A DNA stretch of 64,000 nt from contig CALBFE010000099.1 of assembly GCA_937888825.1 (NCBI GenBank), positions 1 to 64,000 of the forward strand, read 5' to 3'. Under the pieces are notes generated by a model. That model saw only the letters and a program-made list of their open reading frames with translations, had not been told where the DNA came from and searched no databases. Shown piece by piece: positions 1 to 8,108 of this stretch (positions are counted from its first letter, which is position 1; every line of letters begins with the position of its first letter). The position numbers and the translations under genes are program-made. Origin of the DNA: an uncultured Actinomycetes bacterium (lineage in GTDB: Bacteria > Actinomycetota > Actinomycetes > Nanopelagicales > Nanopelagicaceae).

Positions 1-480
1 ACTATGTATTTATATTTAGGTCGCCATAGCTCAGTTGCTAAGAGTGGTGTTTATAATTTTCTTCTTACTTCGCGTGGTAAAGCATCTATTACTTTAGGTG
101 TGGGAGATAAAGAGATTCCTGGTGAAGTGCTACGCGGTGCTGCGCCAACCCCAACTCCAACCCCAACTCCAACCCCAACTCCAACGCCAACTCCAACCCC
201 AACTCCAACGCCCACACCAACCCCAACGCCAACGCCAACGATTGCCGGTTACACCATGGCGCAAGTCAAGGCCAACAACAGCGCTGCCAGCTGTTGGAGT
301 GTTATTGATGGTTATGTCTATGACTTAACTAAATGGATTAATTCACACCCAGGTGGTTCTGGACCTATTTTGTATTTGTGCGGTATTGATGGAACGAGTG
401 CATTTAAATCACAGCATGAAAATCAGGGTAGACCAGCAGTGAAATTGGATTCTTACAAGTTAGGCCCGCTTAAGAAGTAG
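1..480 (+). CDS. Cytochrome b5-like heme-binding domain protein with (PT)n linker (5' end truncated by window)
   Basis: C-terminal MAQVKANNSAASCWSVIDGYVYDLTKWINSHPGGSGPI is the cytochrome b5 fold signature (HPGG); preceded by about 16 PT dipeptides. Confidence 0.75.
   Translation, partial: TMYLYLGRHSSVAKSGVYNFLLTSRGKASITLGVGDKEIPGEVLRGAAPTPTPTPTPTPTPTPTPTPTPTPTPTPTPTPTIAGYTMAQVKANNSAASCWSVIDGYVYDLTKWINSHPGGSGPILYLCGIDGTSAFKSQHENQGRPAVKLDSYKLGPLKK
145..240 (+). repeat. Tandem degenerate hexanucleotide CCAACN repeats encoding PTPTPT linker
   Basis: Directly visible (ccaacc/ccaact/ccaacg)n run. Confidence 0.9.
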
Positions 481-828
481 TTAGCTCTTAGTAGCAGCAA
501 TAACCCCTAGGCACATTTCATCGGAAGATCCCTCACCCCATGTTACATAGCGTGGTGCAAGGCCTTTGAGCTGAGAAATCTTTTGTCGAAGCGTTGGATC
601 AAAGCTACATTCAACACGGATAGTGTCGCCAGCTTTAACAGCGATAGGGCTTTTAAGGGTTGTGGAGGATTGATCATCAAAGTTGTAGTTAGTCACGTTA
701 AGTATCGTCTTTTCACCCGATGTTCCTGGATAGTGGCTTAGGAAAGTAACTGGGTTGGTAGTTGCAGGTGAATTGCAGGTGAGGGTTAGGTGAAGAGTTG
801 CTATGGTACAGTTTCTCGTACCACTCAA
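481..828 (-). pseudogene. Fragment resembling C-terminal domain of copper type II ascorbate-dependent monooxygenase; possible remnant
   Basis: ILNVTNYNFDDQ...VKAGDTIRVECSFDP...YVTWGEGSSDEMCLGVI resembles the WG(D/E)..(S/T).DEM motif of PHM/DBM-like C domains; only about 115 aa, TTG start, and abuts the TA module. Confidence 0.5.
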
Positions 829-843
829 GAAAGGCCCCTTTTT

Positions 844-1131
844 ATGGCAATTACCGCTTCCCAGGCACGTGCCCAGCTATTTCCATTGATTGAGCAAGTC
901 AATGAAGATATGAAGCCGGTGGTCATTACATCAAAGGCTGGCAATGCAGTTCTTATCTCGCAAAGTGAGTACGAGGCCATGATTGAAACTGCTTACTTGC
1001 TCTCAACTCCGGCAAATCGTGAATGGCTATTGGAATCTTTAGCTCAGGCAGATCGTGGTGAATTAATACCCTTAGAACTGCCAATAAAGGCGCTCACAGT
1101 TGTGCCAAAGGCTACGAAGAAGAGTAAGTAA
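844..1131 (+). CDS. YefM/Phd-type antitoxin
   Basis: MAITASQARAQLFPLIEQVNEDMKPVVITSKAGNAVLISQSEYEAMIETAYLL is a classic YefM N-terminus; ATG at 844. Confidence 0.9.
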   Translation: MAITASQARAQLFPLIEQVNEDMKPVVITSKAGNAVLISQSEYEAMIETAYLLSTPANREWLLESLAQADRGELIPLELPIKALTVVPKATKKSK

Positions 1132-1140
1132 AGCAGGGCC

Positions 1141-1422
1141 GTGCCAAAGGCCAAATTGATTTCGGTTGTAATGACCGAGCGCGCCAGCAAAGACCTTGAA
1201 TATTGGACGCAAAGTGGCAATGAGAAAAAGATAGATCGAATTAATGCCTTAATTCAAAGTTGCCTGCTAGATCCATTTTCAGGGATAGGCGTTCCTGAGC
1301 AGCTGCGCTTTAAAGATGAGACAACCTTTTCAAGGCGAATTGATAAGACCCATAGATTGGTCTATCGCGTTGATGGCAAGGTGTTAATAATTATTGCTGC
1401 GCGCTTTCATTATGAAAAGTAG
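1141..1422 (+). CDS. Txe/YoeB-family toxin (mRNA interferase)
   Basis: GTG start; SKDLEYWTQSGNEKKIDRINALIQSC...DPFSGIGVPEQLRF...FSRRIDKTHRLVYRVDG...ARFHYEK matches YoeB family. Confidence 0.9.
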   Translation: MPKAKLISVVMTERASKDLEYWTQSGNEKKIDRINALIQSCLLDPFSGIGVPEQLRFKDETTFSRRIDKTHRLVYRVDGKVLIIIAARFHYEK

Positions 1423-1617
1423 TTTTATCGTGCTTGACCTTCTTTTTTAGATTCACAGTGCGTGAACACGAGTGCACACACTCTGAATGTGTATTTGTGT
1501 GATACCCCATAGCAAATAACAGGGAGTTCACACTGAATTCACACAGTGTGAGTCGTATGTTCAATGTAGCGCCAGAGGATTCTCTAGTGTAATTGTTTAG
1601 GATTGGATGTAGAAGAA

Positions 1618-2211
1618 ATGACAACTAAGTATCGAAAAGTACTTGTTGTGGCTGCGGTTGCAACATTGGGATTATTAATGATTGCCCCAACCCAAGCGTC
1701 AACTAATGGCAATGGCCCTACCTACGCATCCCTGGAAACTATGGGAACGATCCATGTAGTCAACGTTGTTCTCAACGACAACAAGGGCACATTGATGCCT
1801 GCTGATTTCCAGATGACGGTCAAACACTTTGGTGGCAATGTGCAAGGAAGTCCTTTTGCTGCCGTGGCCGGCTCGGGTGTGACATTTGTTCTTGAACCAG
1901 GCACTTATGTTGTTAGCCAAGAAGCAGTCGATGGGTATTCAGGCACATGGTCAGGTGATGAAATCACTAATGGATTCATTTATCTGCATGCCGGGCAAGA
2001 AGTAACAATGACCCGCACGATTATTGATGATGGGGTTGGAAATGTAGTAGCAAATGAACCAGTGACAGATGAACCAGTAACAGAAACTGGTGGAACTTTG
2101 CCAGCAACTGCTACTCCATGGTTTAACGCACTTGTTGTTGCTCTATTAATTGCTGCAGCTGGTGTTGTTGGAATGCGACGAAGTGTCGTTCTTAGAAATC
2201 GCCGAGGTTAA
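1618..2211 (+). CDS. Secreted cell-wall-anchored protein with LPATA sorting signal
   Basis: N-terminal signal peptide; C-terminal GGTLPATA + hydrophobic segment + RRSVVLRNRR tail = sortase signal. Confidence 0.8.
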   Translation: MTTKYRKVLVVAAVATLGLLMIAPTQASTNGNGPTYASLETMGTIHVVNVVLNDNKGTLMPADFQMTVKHFGGNVQGSPFAAVAGSGVTFVLEPGTYVVSQEAVDGYSGTWSGDEITNGFIYLHAGQEVTMTRTIIDDGVGNVVANEPVTDEPVTETGGTLPATATPWFNALVVALLIAAAGVVGMRRSVVLRNRRG

Positions 2212-2235
2212 ATAGGAGCAATAGCTCCTATAGCT

Positions 2236-2826
2236 ATGAAGAGATCTCGTTCGGCTTTGGCCATCGCGTCTACACTCCTTATTACTCTCGGTGTAGGCGC
2301 GAGCGGCTATGCCGGCTACCAGATCATTAGTATGAACACAGCGCAAGGCAGTGACTATCTACCAAAGATCATGCCTCTAGTGCCAACGCAAGATGTACCA
2401 AGATATGTAGCACCTGGGGTGGGAAGCATCTTTGCATCACTATCTATTCCACGGCTCAATAAAGTTTTTCCTATTGTTGAGGGAACGCAAGCTAGTCAAT
2501 TAAAAAAGGGAGTAGGGCATTACATTGGCAGCGTTCTTCCTGGCTTTGCTGATAATTCGGTATTAGCAGGGCACAGGGATTCTTACTTTAGAAACCTAGG
2601 TCAGGTAAAGATAGGTGACTTGATGACTGTTACAACTGACTGGGGCGTATTTGTCTATGAAGTCCACAGAATTCGAATTGTTAAAGCTGATGATAAAACT
2701 GTCATTGTTCCAACTCCCAGCGCAGTGTTGACGTTGAGCACCTGCTACCCCTTTAGATTTATAGGCAATGCCCCCAAGCGCTATATCGTGCAAGCAGGCT
2801 TAGTCATTGGTGAGGCGATGCACTGA
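2236..2826 (+). CDS. Sortase (class D/E-like)
   Basis: N-terminal TM; VLAGHRDS catalytic His motif; VLTLSTCYPF (TLxTC) catalytic Cys motif. Confidence 0.9.
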   Translation: MKRSRSALAIASTLLITLGVGASGYAGYQIISMNTAQGSDYLPKIMPLVPTQDVPRYVAPGVGSIFASLSIPRLNKVFPIVEGTQASQLKKGVGHYIGSVLPGFADNSVLAGHRDSYFRNLGQVKIGDLMTVTTDWGVFVYEVHRIRIVKADDKTVIVPTPSAVLTLSTCYPFRFIGNAPKRYIVQAGLVIGEAMH

Positions 2827-2880
2827 GTTGAAAGTATTTAATGAAGAGGCAAACCTTCTAGTTAGAAACCAGGCAAAGAA

Positions 2881-2911
2881 AAAGACCCGCAGTTACCTGC
2901 AGGTCTTTCTC
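2881..2911. terminator. Bidirectional rho-independent terminator
   Basis: AAAGACCcGCAGttacCTGCaGGTCTTTCT hairpin; T-rich tracts on both strands. Confidence 0.75.
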
Positions 2912-3067
2912 AACTGTAACTCTTTGGTGCACCAATATGACGTGATGAAAGAGTAGCACTGGCCAGAACCACTCTGAGTAACGAAGTTATCTGCTTTAAT
3001 TGAGTCAGGTTTTGTAATGGAGTTGGTAACTCTTGATTTGAAATTGCAAAATCTTGGAGCTCTGGAC

Positions 3068-3099
3068 AAAGAAGACCCCTTCACCGGGGTCTTCTTTCT
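3068..3099. terminator. Rho-independent terminator-like hairpin
   Basis: AAAGAAGACCCC ttcacc GGGGTCTTCTTT perfect hairpin. Confidence 0.75.
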
Positions 3100-3161
3100 T
3101 ATCCACAGCCATTCCTTTAATTTCAAATTCCGTCAGCGCAAACACACATTATTCCGATGCA

Positions 3162-3234
3162 GCTCTGGTGGCGTAATGGCAGCGCGAGAGGTTTTACCAA
3201 CCGCTAGGTGCGAGTTCGATTCTCGTCCAGAGTT
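3162..3234 (+). tRNA. tRNA-like sequence, anticodon ambiguous (best fit UAC); possible pseudo-tRNA
   Basis: Acceptor GCTCTGG/CCAGAGT (extended to 10 bp as GCAGCTCTGG/CCAGAGTTGC), D arm GCGT-AATGGCA-GCGC, T arm GCGAG-TTCGATT-CTCGT; anticodon stem has an extra nucleotide and an A.G mismatch. Confidence 0.5.
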
Positions 3235-3285
3235 GCACCTTGATTTCAGCGAGAAAAACCATCGCCCCTAGATTAGATTTTGTCC

Positions 3286-3456
3286 ATGCTCGGTGGAATC
3301 AACAACGGCCTTTATATACAGGCCTTAAGTGGCTTTTTTGTCATGGCCATCTTTGCTCTAATTTTAAAGTGGGTCTTTCCAACTAAGAAAGATCCTCTCG
3401 CAAAGGCCGAGCGCAAAGCGCTCAAGGCATCTCTTCGAGAGTTAAAGCGCAAATAA
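3286..3456 (+). CDS. Small membrane protein (56 aa)
   Basis: ATG MLGGINNGLYIQALSGFFVMAIFALILKWVFPTKKDPLAKAERKALKASLRELKRK; stop abuts start of next gene; below the ORF track cutoff. Confidence 0.6.
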   Translation: MLGGINNGLYIQALSGFFVMAIFALILKWVFPTKKDPLAKAERKALKASLRELKRK

Positions 3457-4173
3457 ATGGGGCTAGTAATTGTTACTGGGGGATCACGGGGCCTTGGCTT
3501 TGAATGTGCAAAGGAGCTTGCAGCCATTGGTCATCAAATTGTTTTAGTTGCACAAGATAAAGCGCGCTTAGAAGAATCAGCCAAGCACTTAGGGGCTGAC
3601 TATCGAGCTGTTGATTTAGAGGATCTAGATGCAGCAAAGAGTGCTTTTGAAGAGATTCTAGAATCCTTTGGCACACCAGAGATAGTGATTCTGGCCCATG
3701 GTGTGATGAGTGCAAAGATGTCTAAGACGCTAAAGACAGATAATGCAGAGTGGCGACGGGTAATGGCAATTAATTTGGACTCTGTTTTTAGCGCACTTAA
3801 TATTTTGGCAGCGCCCATGGCAGAGGCACGTGCAGGACGAGTCGTTATCTTCTCTGCATGTTTAGGACGTATGTCAGGACCTGGAAATGCTGGGGGATTA
3901 GCTCCCTATCGTGTGAGCAAAGCTGGAGTAAATGCTTTGGTTAGAAACTTGGCACATGAGACTGGTCTTGGTGCACGTGGGTTCTTAGTAGATGCAGTGT
4001 GTCCAAATCATTCCCGCACAGATATGGGTGGCCCAGATGCACCGCTCTCTGCAGCTGAAGGTGCTCTCACTGCAATCTGGTTAGCAACAAGGGCATTCGA
4101 TGTTAACGGTGTGAGTGATCAAGAAAAGTTAACGGGAGTACTCTGGGAAGAGATGAAAGTGGTGCCTTGGTAA
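3457..4173 (+). CDS. SDR-family oxidoreductase
   Basis: N-terminal VTGGSRGLGFECAKELA (TGxxxGxG), YRVSK active site. Confidence 0.9.
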   Translation: MGLVIVTGGSRGLGFECAKELAAIGHQIVLVAQDKARLEESAKHLGADYRAVDLEDLDAAKSAFEEILESFGTPEIVILAHGVMSAKMSKTLKTDNAEWRRVMAINLDSVFSALNILAAPMAEARAGRVVIFSACLGRMSGPGNAGGLAPYRVSKAGVNALVRNLAHETGLGARGFLVDAVCPNHSRTDMGGPDAPLSAAEGALTAIWLATRAFDVNGVSDQEKLTGVLWEEMKVVPW

Positions 4174-4751
4174 TGCCAATCAATAGAGCAATTACAACCA
4201 TATTTATAGCCATCTTGGCTTTGTCTCTCTCTGGCTGTGCTAGCGCCAGCAATAAGGGGATGGATCATGAGGGGCATACAGCTCAAGCAGCAGGTGATTT
4301 AAGTAGTGATGACGTTATGTTTTTGCAGATGATGATTCCTCACCACCAACAAGCTATTGATATCTCAGATCTGGCACTGACAAAGGGTGAAGATGTTGAA
4401 CTTCTAGCACTTGCTAAAAACATCCGTGATGAGCAGGCCGCTGAGATAGTGAAGATGAAAGCCTGGCTAGATGCAGCTGGGGCTGATCTAGAGATGGATC
4501 ACGGCGCCTCACACTCTATGAGTGGAATGCTCAGCGATTCAGAGTTAGCAGCACTAGATAAGGCAAGCGGAAAGAGCTTTGATGTTTTGTGGTTAAAGGC
4601 CATGACTGGCCACCACACTGGCGCCATTGATATGGCAACGATGATTGAAAATGCCAAGAGCGCTGAAATCAAAAGCTTTGGTGAAGGCATTGTTGCCTCA
4701 CAGAGTGCGCAGAATAAGGCGATGGCAGCAATGATTAAAAGGATTGGTTAA
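4173..4751 (+). CDS. DUF305 domain lipoprotein
   Basis: Signal peptide with lipobox LSGCAS; FLQMMIPHHQQAIDISDLAL and MTGHHTGAIDMA motifs; ORF track start is 4167, GTG/ATG alternatives overlap upstream stop. Confidence 0.85.
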   Translation: MPINRAITTIFIAILALSLSGCASASNKGMDHEGHTAQAAGDLSSDDVMFLQMMIPHHQQAIDISDLALTKGEDVELLALAKNIRDEQAAEIVKMKAWLDAAGADLEMDHGASHSMSGMLSDSELAALDKASGKSFDVLWLKAMTGHHTGAIDMATMIENAKSAEIKSFGEGIVASQSAQNKAMAAMIKRIG

Positions 4752-4776
4752 GGCTATTAACTAAGAATTAAGAAAG

Positions 4777-4809
4777 AAAAAGCCCCACAGACTTCTGTGG
4801 GGCTTTTTC
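4777..4809. terminator. Rho-independent terminator
   Basis: AAAAAGCCCCACAGacttCTGTGGGGCTTTTT. Confidence 0.9.
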
Positions 4810-4919
4810 ATGCTGTAACCCAAGTGAGTTTGGGCGACACCGTAACAAGAGCAGAGTAATACCGATTTGGGTGTGTGTTTACCATTGAACTTGTCGGGGG
4901 AGTTGTTTAGATTTCTCTC

Positions 4920-6641
4920 ATGAGAAAAGCCCTTCCAGTCCTTGCAGTGGCACTCTCTTTAACTTTAGTTGTTTCAGTTGCACAAGCTGCCGTCAAGGCT
5001 GGATCCACATGTTCAAAGCTAGGTTCAAAGTCAACGGTTTCTGGAAAGAAATACACCTGTGTTAAAAGCGGAAAGAAGTTGGTGTGGAATAAAGGCGCCA
5101 AAGTTGCTGCGCCAAAGCCAACTAGTTCACCGAGTGCATCCCCAACTCCAGTACCTTCTGCAACGCCTACGCCAACACCAACTCCCACTCCAACGCCCAC
5201 TCCAACGCCTACTCCAACGCCGACACCTACGCCAACTCCAACGTCGGCTCCGTTTGTTGAAGATGGAGTTTGCGAAAAAATGGGGCTGCAAGGGAGAGAT
5301 TCAACTGGGTTGCTTGAGTGCAGAAAGATCTTGGGAAACAAGTTGGTTTACACAAGGATTACTAATAATTTTTCACCAGTAGTCAATCCGATTTCACCTG
5401 ATCCACTTAAAACTTGTCAGCTTCCTGATATGAGAGCTAACAAGTTGTGGCAAGCCCCTGGCATTGCATTTCCACCAACGCCTATCGGTGATTTCAAGCC
5501 CGTTGGAACTTTCAAAATAGTTGTAGTGGGCTTTGATTTTCCTGACGCTCAAGGTGAAGTGCCACCTTCAACATATTGGAAAGATGATCTAACAACCATT
5601 TCTGAATGGATGAAGTGGTATTCAAATGACAAAGTGAAGTACACCTATGTCACCCTGGATAAGTGGTTGCGAGCTCCTCGATTAGCCACCGCTTATGACA
5701 ATGAAAATGAAGCGACTAAGTCTGCTGGTGGAAACACGTTAAGTGCCGGCGGGGTGACAGATGACCAAAAAACCACTGAGCTCCTTAAACTTGTTGAAGC
5801 CGAAGTAGATATTTCAAATACGTCGGCAATCTTTTTCTATCACCCGCCAACAGTTGTCGGGAAATTAACTGGCCAGTGGGCAAGTCGAAGTGCTAATTAT
5901 CAGAGCCCTAAGTATGGGAGAGTGAATTCTGCGATATTTGCAATCGGTGGCGACACTTGGGCAAGTATGCGGACCCGATGGGGATATCAAATCCACGAGA
6001 TGCTTCACTCTCATGGTGTTTTTGGGCATTCACCAAAAATTCCATGGCGAATTGGCATCCTTAGTACGGGTGACTCTTGGTCAAGTTCTCTCCTGAGCTG
6101 GGATTCACTAGCTCAAGGGTGGACGAATCCTGAAGATATTTACTGCGTAGAGAAGTCAAAAGTCACTTCGGTGGATCTGAAATTAGTTCCACTAGAGCGC
6201 GAACAAGAAGGTAATCGTGTGGCCATGGTCAAACTAAATGACCATCAGCTATTGATGATTGAATCCCATAGAAAAGATAAATGGTCACAAGGATTGGCGC
6301 CGGGTTTCACTGGGATCATGGTCACTTTGGTCGACACCACTAAAAACACAACTTGGGATAACCCGGAGGGATTTGCAAACCCGAGCTCTGTCGGAGTTGC
6401 CTTGAAAATCCCTGGTGTAAATCACGGTGCATATGAATCCATTGGCACAGCAATTCCAAATGCGACCAACGTTTATCAGGGCATTGGCATTGTTGACGGT
6501 ATTGGCATAGCTGGAGATAAAGAGGGTTGGGATTTGAATTACTTTATGTATGCCGGTGAATCAATTACTTACGAGGGAATCAAGATCTCTCTACTGAGTA
6601 CTGGCGATAACGACACCGTGCGCATTGAAAAGGTCGGCTAA
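4920..6641 (+). CDS. Secreted putative zinc metallopeptidase with PT-repeat linker
   Basis: Signal peptide; (PT)n linker; GYQIHEMLHSHGVFGHS contains HExxH with downstream G and H. Confidence 0.65.
   Translation: MRKALPVLAVALSLTLVVSVAQAAVKAGSTCSKLGSKSTVSGKKYTCVKSGKKLVWNKGAKVAAPKPTSSPSASPTPVPSATPTPTPTPTPTPTPTPTPTPTPTPTPTSAPFVEDGVCEKMGLQGRDSTGLLECRKILGNKLVYTRITNNFSPVVNPISPDPLKTCQLPDMRANKLWQAPGIAFPPTPIGDFKPVGTFKIVVVGFDFPDAQGEVPPSTYWKDDLTTISEWMKWYSNDKVKYTYVTLDKWLRAPRLATAYDNENEATKSAGGNTLSAGGVTDDQKTTELLKLVEAEVDISNTSAIFFYHPPTVVGKLTGQWASRSANYQSPKYGRVNSAIFAIGGDTWASMRTRWGYQIHEMLHSHGVFGHSPKIPWRIGILSTGDSWSSSLLSWDSLAQGWTNPEDIYCVEKSKVTSVDLKLVPLEREQEGNRVAMVKLNDHQLLMIESHRKDKWSQGLAPGFTGIMVTLVDTTKNTTWDNPEGFANPSSVGVALKIPGVNHGAYESIGTAIPNATNVYQGIGIVDGIGIAGDKEGWDLNYFMYAGESITYEGIKISLLSTGDNDTVRIEKVG
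5160..5245 (+). repeat. Tandem hexanucleotide repeat encoding PTPTPT linker
   Basis: (ccaacn/cctacg)n visible directly; second copy of the type at 145-240. Confidence 0.85.
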
Positions 6642-6675
6642 TGCCATTGTTTCAAGCCCTTTTTGCTCATAGGTT

Positions 6676-7341
6676 GTGCGCATGAACGACGACGCCCTTG
6701 GCCTGGATGAGGCATATTCAGTAAAGACGCCTGAAGATAACAAGCGCTTATATGCAAAGTGGGCCGCTACTTATGACTCATCTTTTGTAGATGCCAAGCA
6801 GTATCGCTACCCCAAGGCTATTAGTGAGGTCTTTGATCAAGTAGTTACAGATGCTGTTGTGCGAGTTTTAGATATCGGTACAGGCACGGGTCTTACTGGA
6901 ATGTATTTATCAAGGCTGCGCCCTGATGTTGTTTTAGATGGCATGGATATCTCACCTGAAATGTTGGGACAGGCAAAGCTAAAGAAGCGCACTAATAACA
7001 GTGCTGTGTATAGGAAATTGTATGAGCGGGATTTAACAAGAACCGTGCCCAATGAGAATGCACCATATGAGGCGTTGATTAGCTCTGGCACATTTACACA
7101 CGGCCACTTAGGACCTGAGTGTTTGCGCAACCTATTGCCATTGCTGGCAAATAACGGCTGGTTAGTTGTGGGAGTAAATAATGAACACTTTGAGAGCAAA
7201 GGCTTTGCTGGTGAGTTAGATGCACTTGTTTCACTGGGCGCAATAAAGGAGCCAGAGATACTAAGGATTGATGTTTATGAGCAGGGCAGTGTGCACTACG
7301 GGGATCAAGCCAGAGTCATTGTTACTCGCGCGATAAGCTAG
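6676..7341 (+). CDS. Class I SAM-dependent methyltransferase
   Basis: VLDIGTGTGLTGMYLS motif I; start could be 6682. Confidence 0.85.
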   Translation: MRMNDDALGLDEAYSVKTPEDNKRLYAKWAATYDSSFVDAKQYRYPKAISEVFDQVVTDAVVRVLDIGTGTGLTGMYLSRLRPDVVLDGMDISPEMLGQAKLKKRTNNSAVYRKLYERDLTRTVPNENAPYEALISSGTFTHGHLGPECLRNLLPLLANNGWLVVGVNNEHFESKGFAGELDALVSLGAIKEPEILRIDVYEQGSVHYGDQARVIVTRAIS

Positions 7342-7964
7342 CGAATAGAGCGAAGGACTGCTGTTACAACTCCCAGGATTTCGCAGTTATCGCCATTGAT
7401 AGGCTCAAAAGCATCATTTGCTGGCAGTAGCCAGATGTGGCCATTTTTTTTAGAGAAAGTCTTTACTGTGGCTTCGCCATCAATCATCGCTGCAACGATT
7501 TCACCTTTGTTGCAATCTTTTTGTGAACGGATCACTACATAGTCACCATCACAGATAGCTGCATCAATCATTGATTCGCCCACCACTTTGAGCATAAATA
7601 ACTCACCTTTTCCAACAAAGGATTCAGGCAAAGGAAATACTTCTTCTACTTCTTGCTCAGCAGTTATTGGCCCACCTGCTGCAATGCGACCAACGAGGGG
7701 AATCATCCTTGTCTTATCGACAGGTGCCCCGTTTACCTCAGGGGTTAATTCAAGTGCACGGCCCTTGCTCTCATCGCGGCGGATGAAGCCTTTTTGTTCC
7801 AAGATCTCGAGCTGATATTTCACAGAGGCCGTGGAGGTCAGGCCAACGGCTGCGCCGATCTCTCGCATGGTGGGGGCATAGCCGTGTTCGGCCATGGCCA
7901 CCTCTATTACGTTGAGGATCTCAGCCTGGCGGGTGGTTAAGCCCTGGGGGGTTTGTGTGCTCAT
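7338..7964 (-). CDS. lexA: LexA repressor
   Basis: MSTQTPQGLTTRQAEILNVIEVAMAEHGYAPTMREIGAAVGL wHTH; GESMIDAAICDGD and TVKTF catalytic Ser/Lys region. Confidence 0.97.
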   Translation of the reverse strand: MSTQTPQGLTTRQAEILNVIEVAMAEHGYAPTMREIGAAVGLTSTASVKYQLEILEQKGFIRRDESKGRALELTPEVNGAPVDKTRMIPLVGRIAAGGPITAEQEVEEVFPLPESFVGKGELFMLKVVGESMIDAAICDGDYVVIRSQKDCNKGEIVAAMIDGEATVKTFSKKNGHIWLLPANDAFEPINGDNCEILGVVTAVLRSIR

Positions 7965-7994
7965 GGATACAGGGTGACATAGATTGGGGAAAAA

Positions 7995-8012
7995 TTCAAA
8001 CATATGTTCGAA
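7995..8012. promoter_or_regulatory. LexA/SOS box
   Basis: TTCAAACatatGTTCGAA, near-palindrome upstream of lexA. Confidence 0.8.
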
Positions 8013-8055
8013 TTTGACTTGCTATTTGTCAGTGGTGGGGTGTTTAATTACCTTA

Positions 8056-8073
8056 TTCGAACAGTTGTTCGAA
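8056..8073. promoter_or_regulatory. LexA/SOS box (perfect palindrome)
   Basis: TTCGAACagttGTTCGAA upstream of LysM gene. Confidence 0.9.
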
Positions 8074-8108
8074 TACCTTCCCCAAGGTAGTTCGCAGGAG
8101 AGAAAACT

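Noticed and set aside
145-240. CRISPR-like short repeats
   Set aside because: Contiguous 6-mer tandem repeat without spacers; encodes an in-frame PT linker.
98-328. Q/P-rich ORF overlapping the PT repeat
   Set aside because: Out-of-frame shadow of the CCAACN repeat; the b5-domain frame has clear homology.
4907-5341. Minus-strand GVGVGVGV ORF
   Set aside because: Reverse complement of the PT-repeat tract; overlaps a well-supported secreted protein gene.
1-6641. Prophage or transposon
   Set aside because: No integrase, transposase or terminal inverted repeats seen; only TA, sortase and secreted protein genes plus a tRNA-like sequence, so at most a degraded island.
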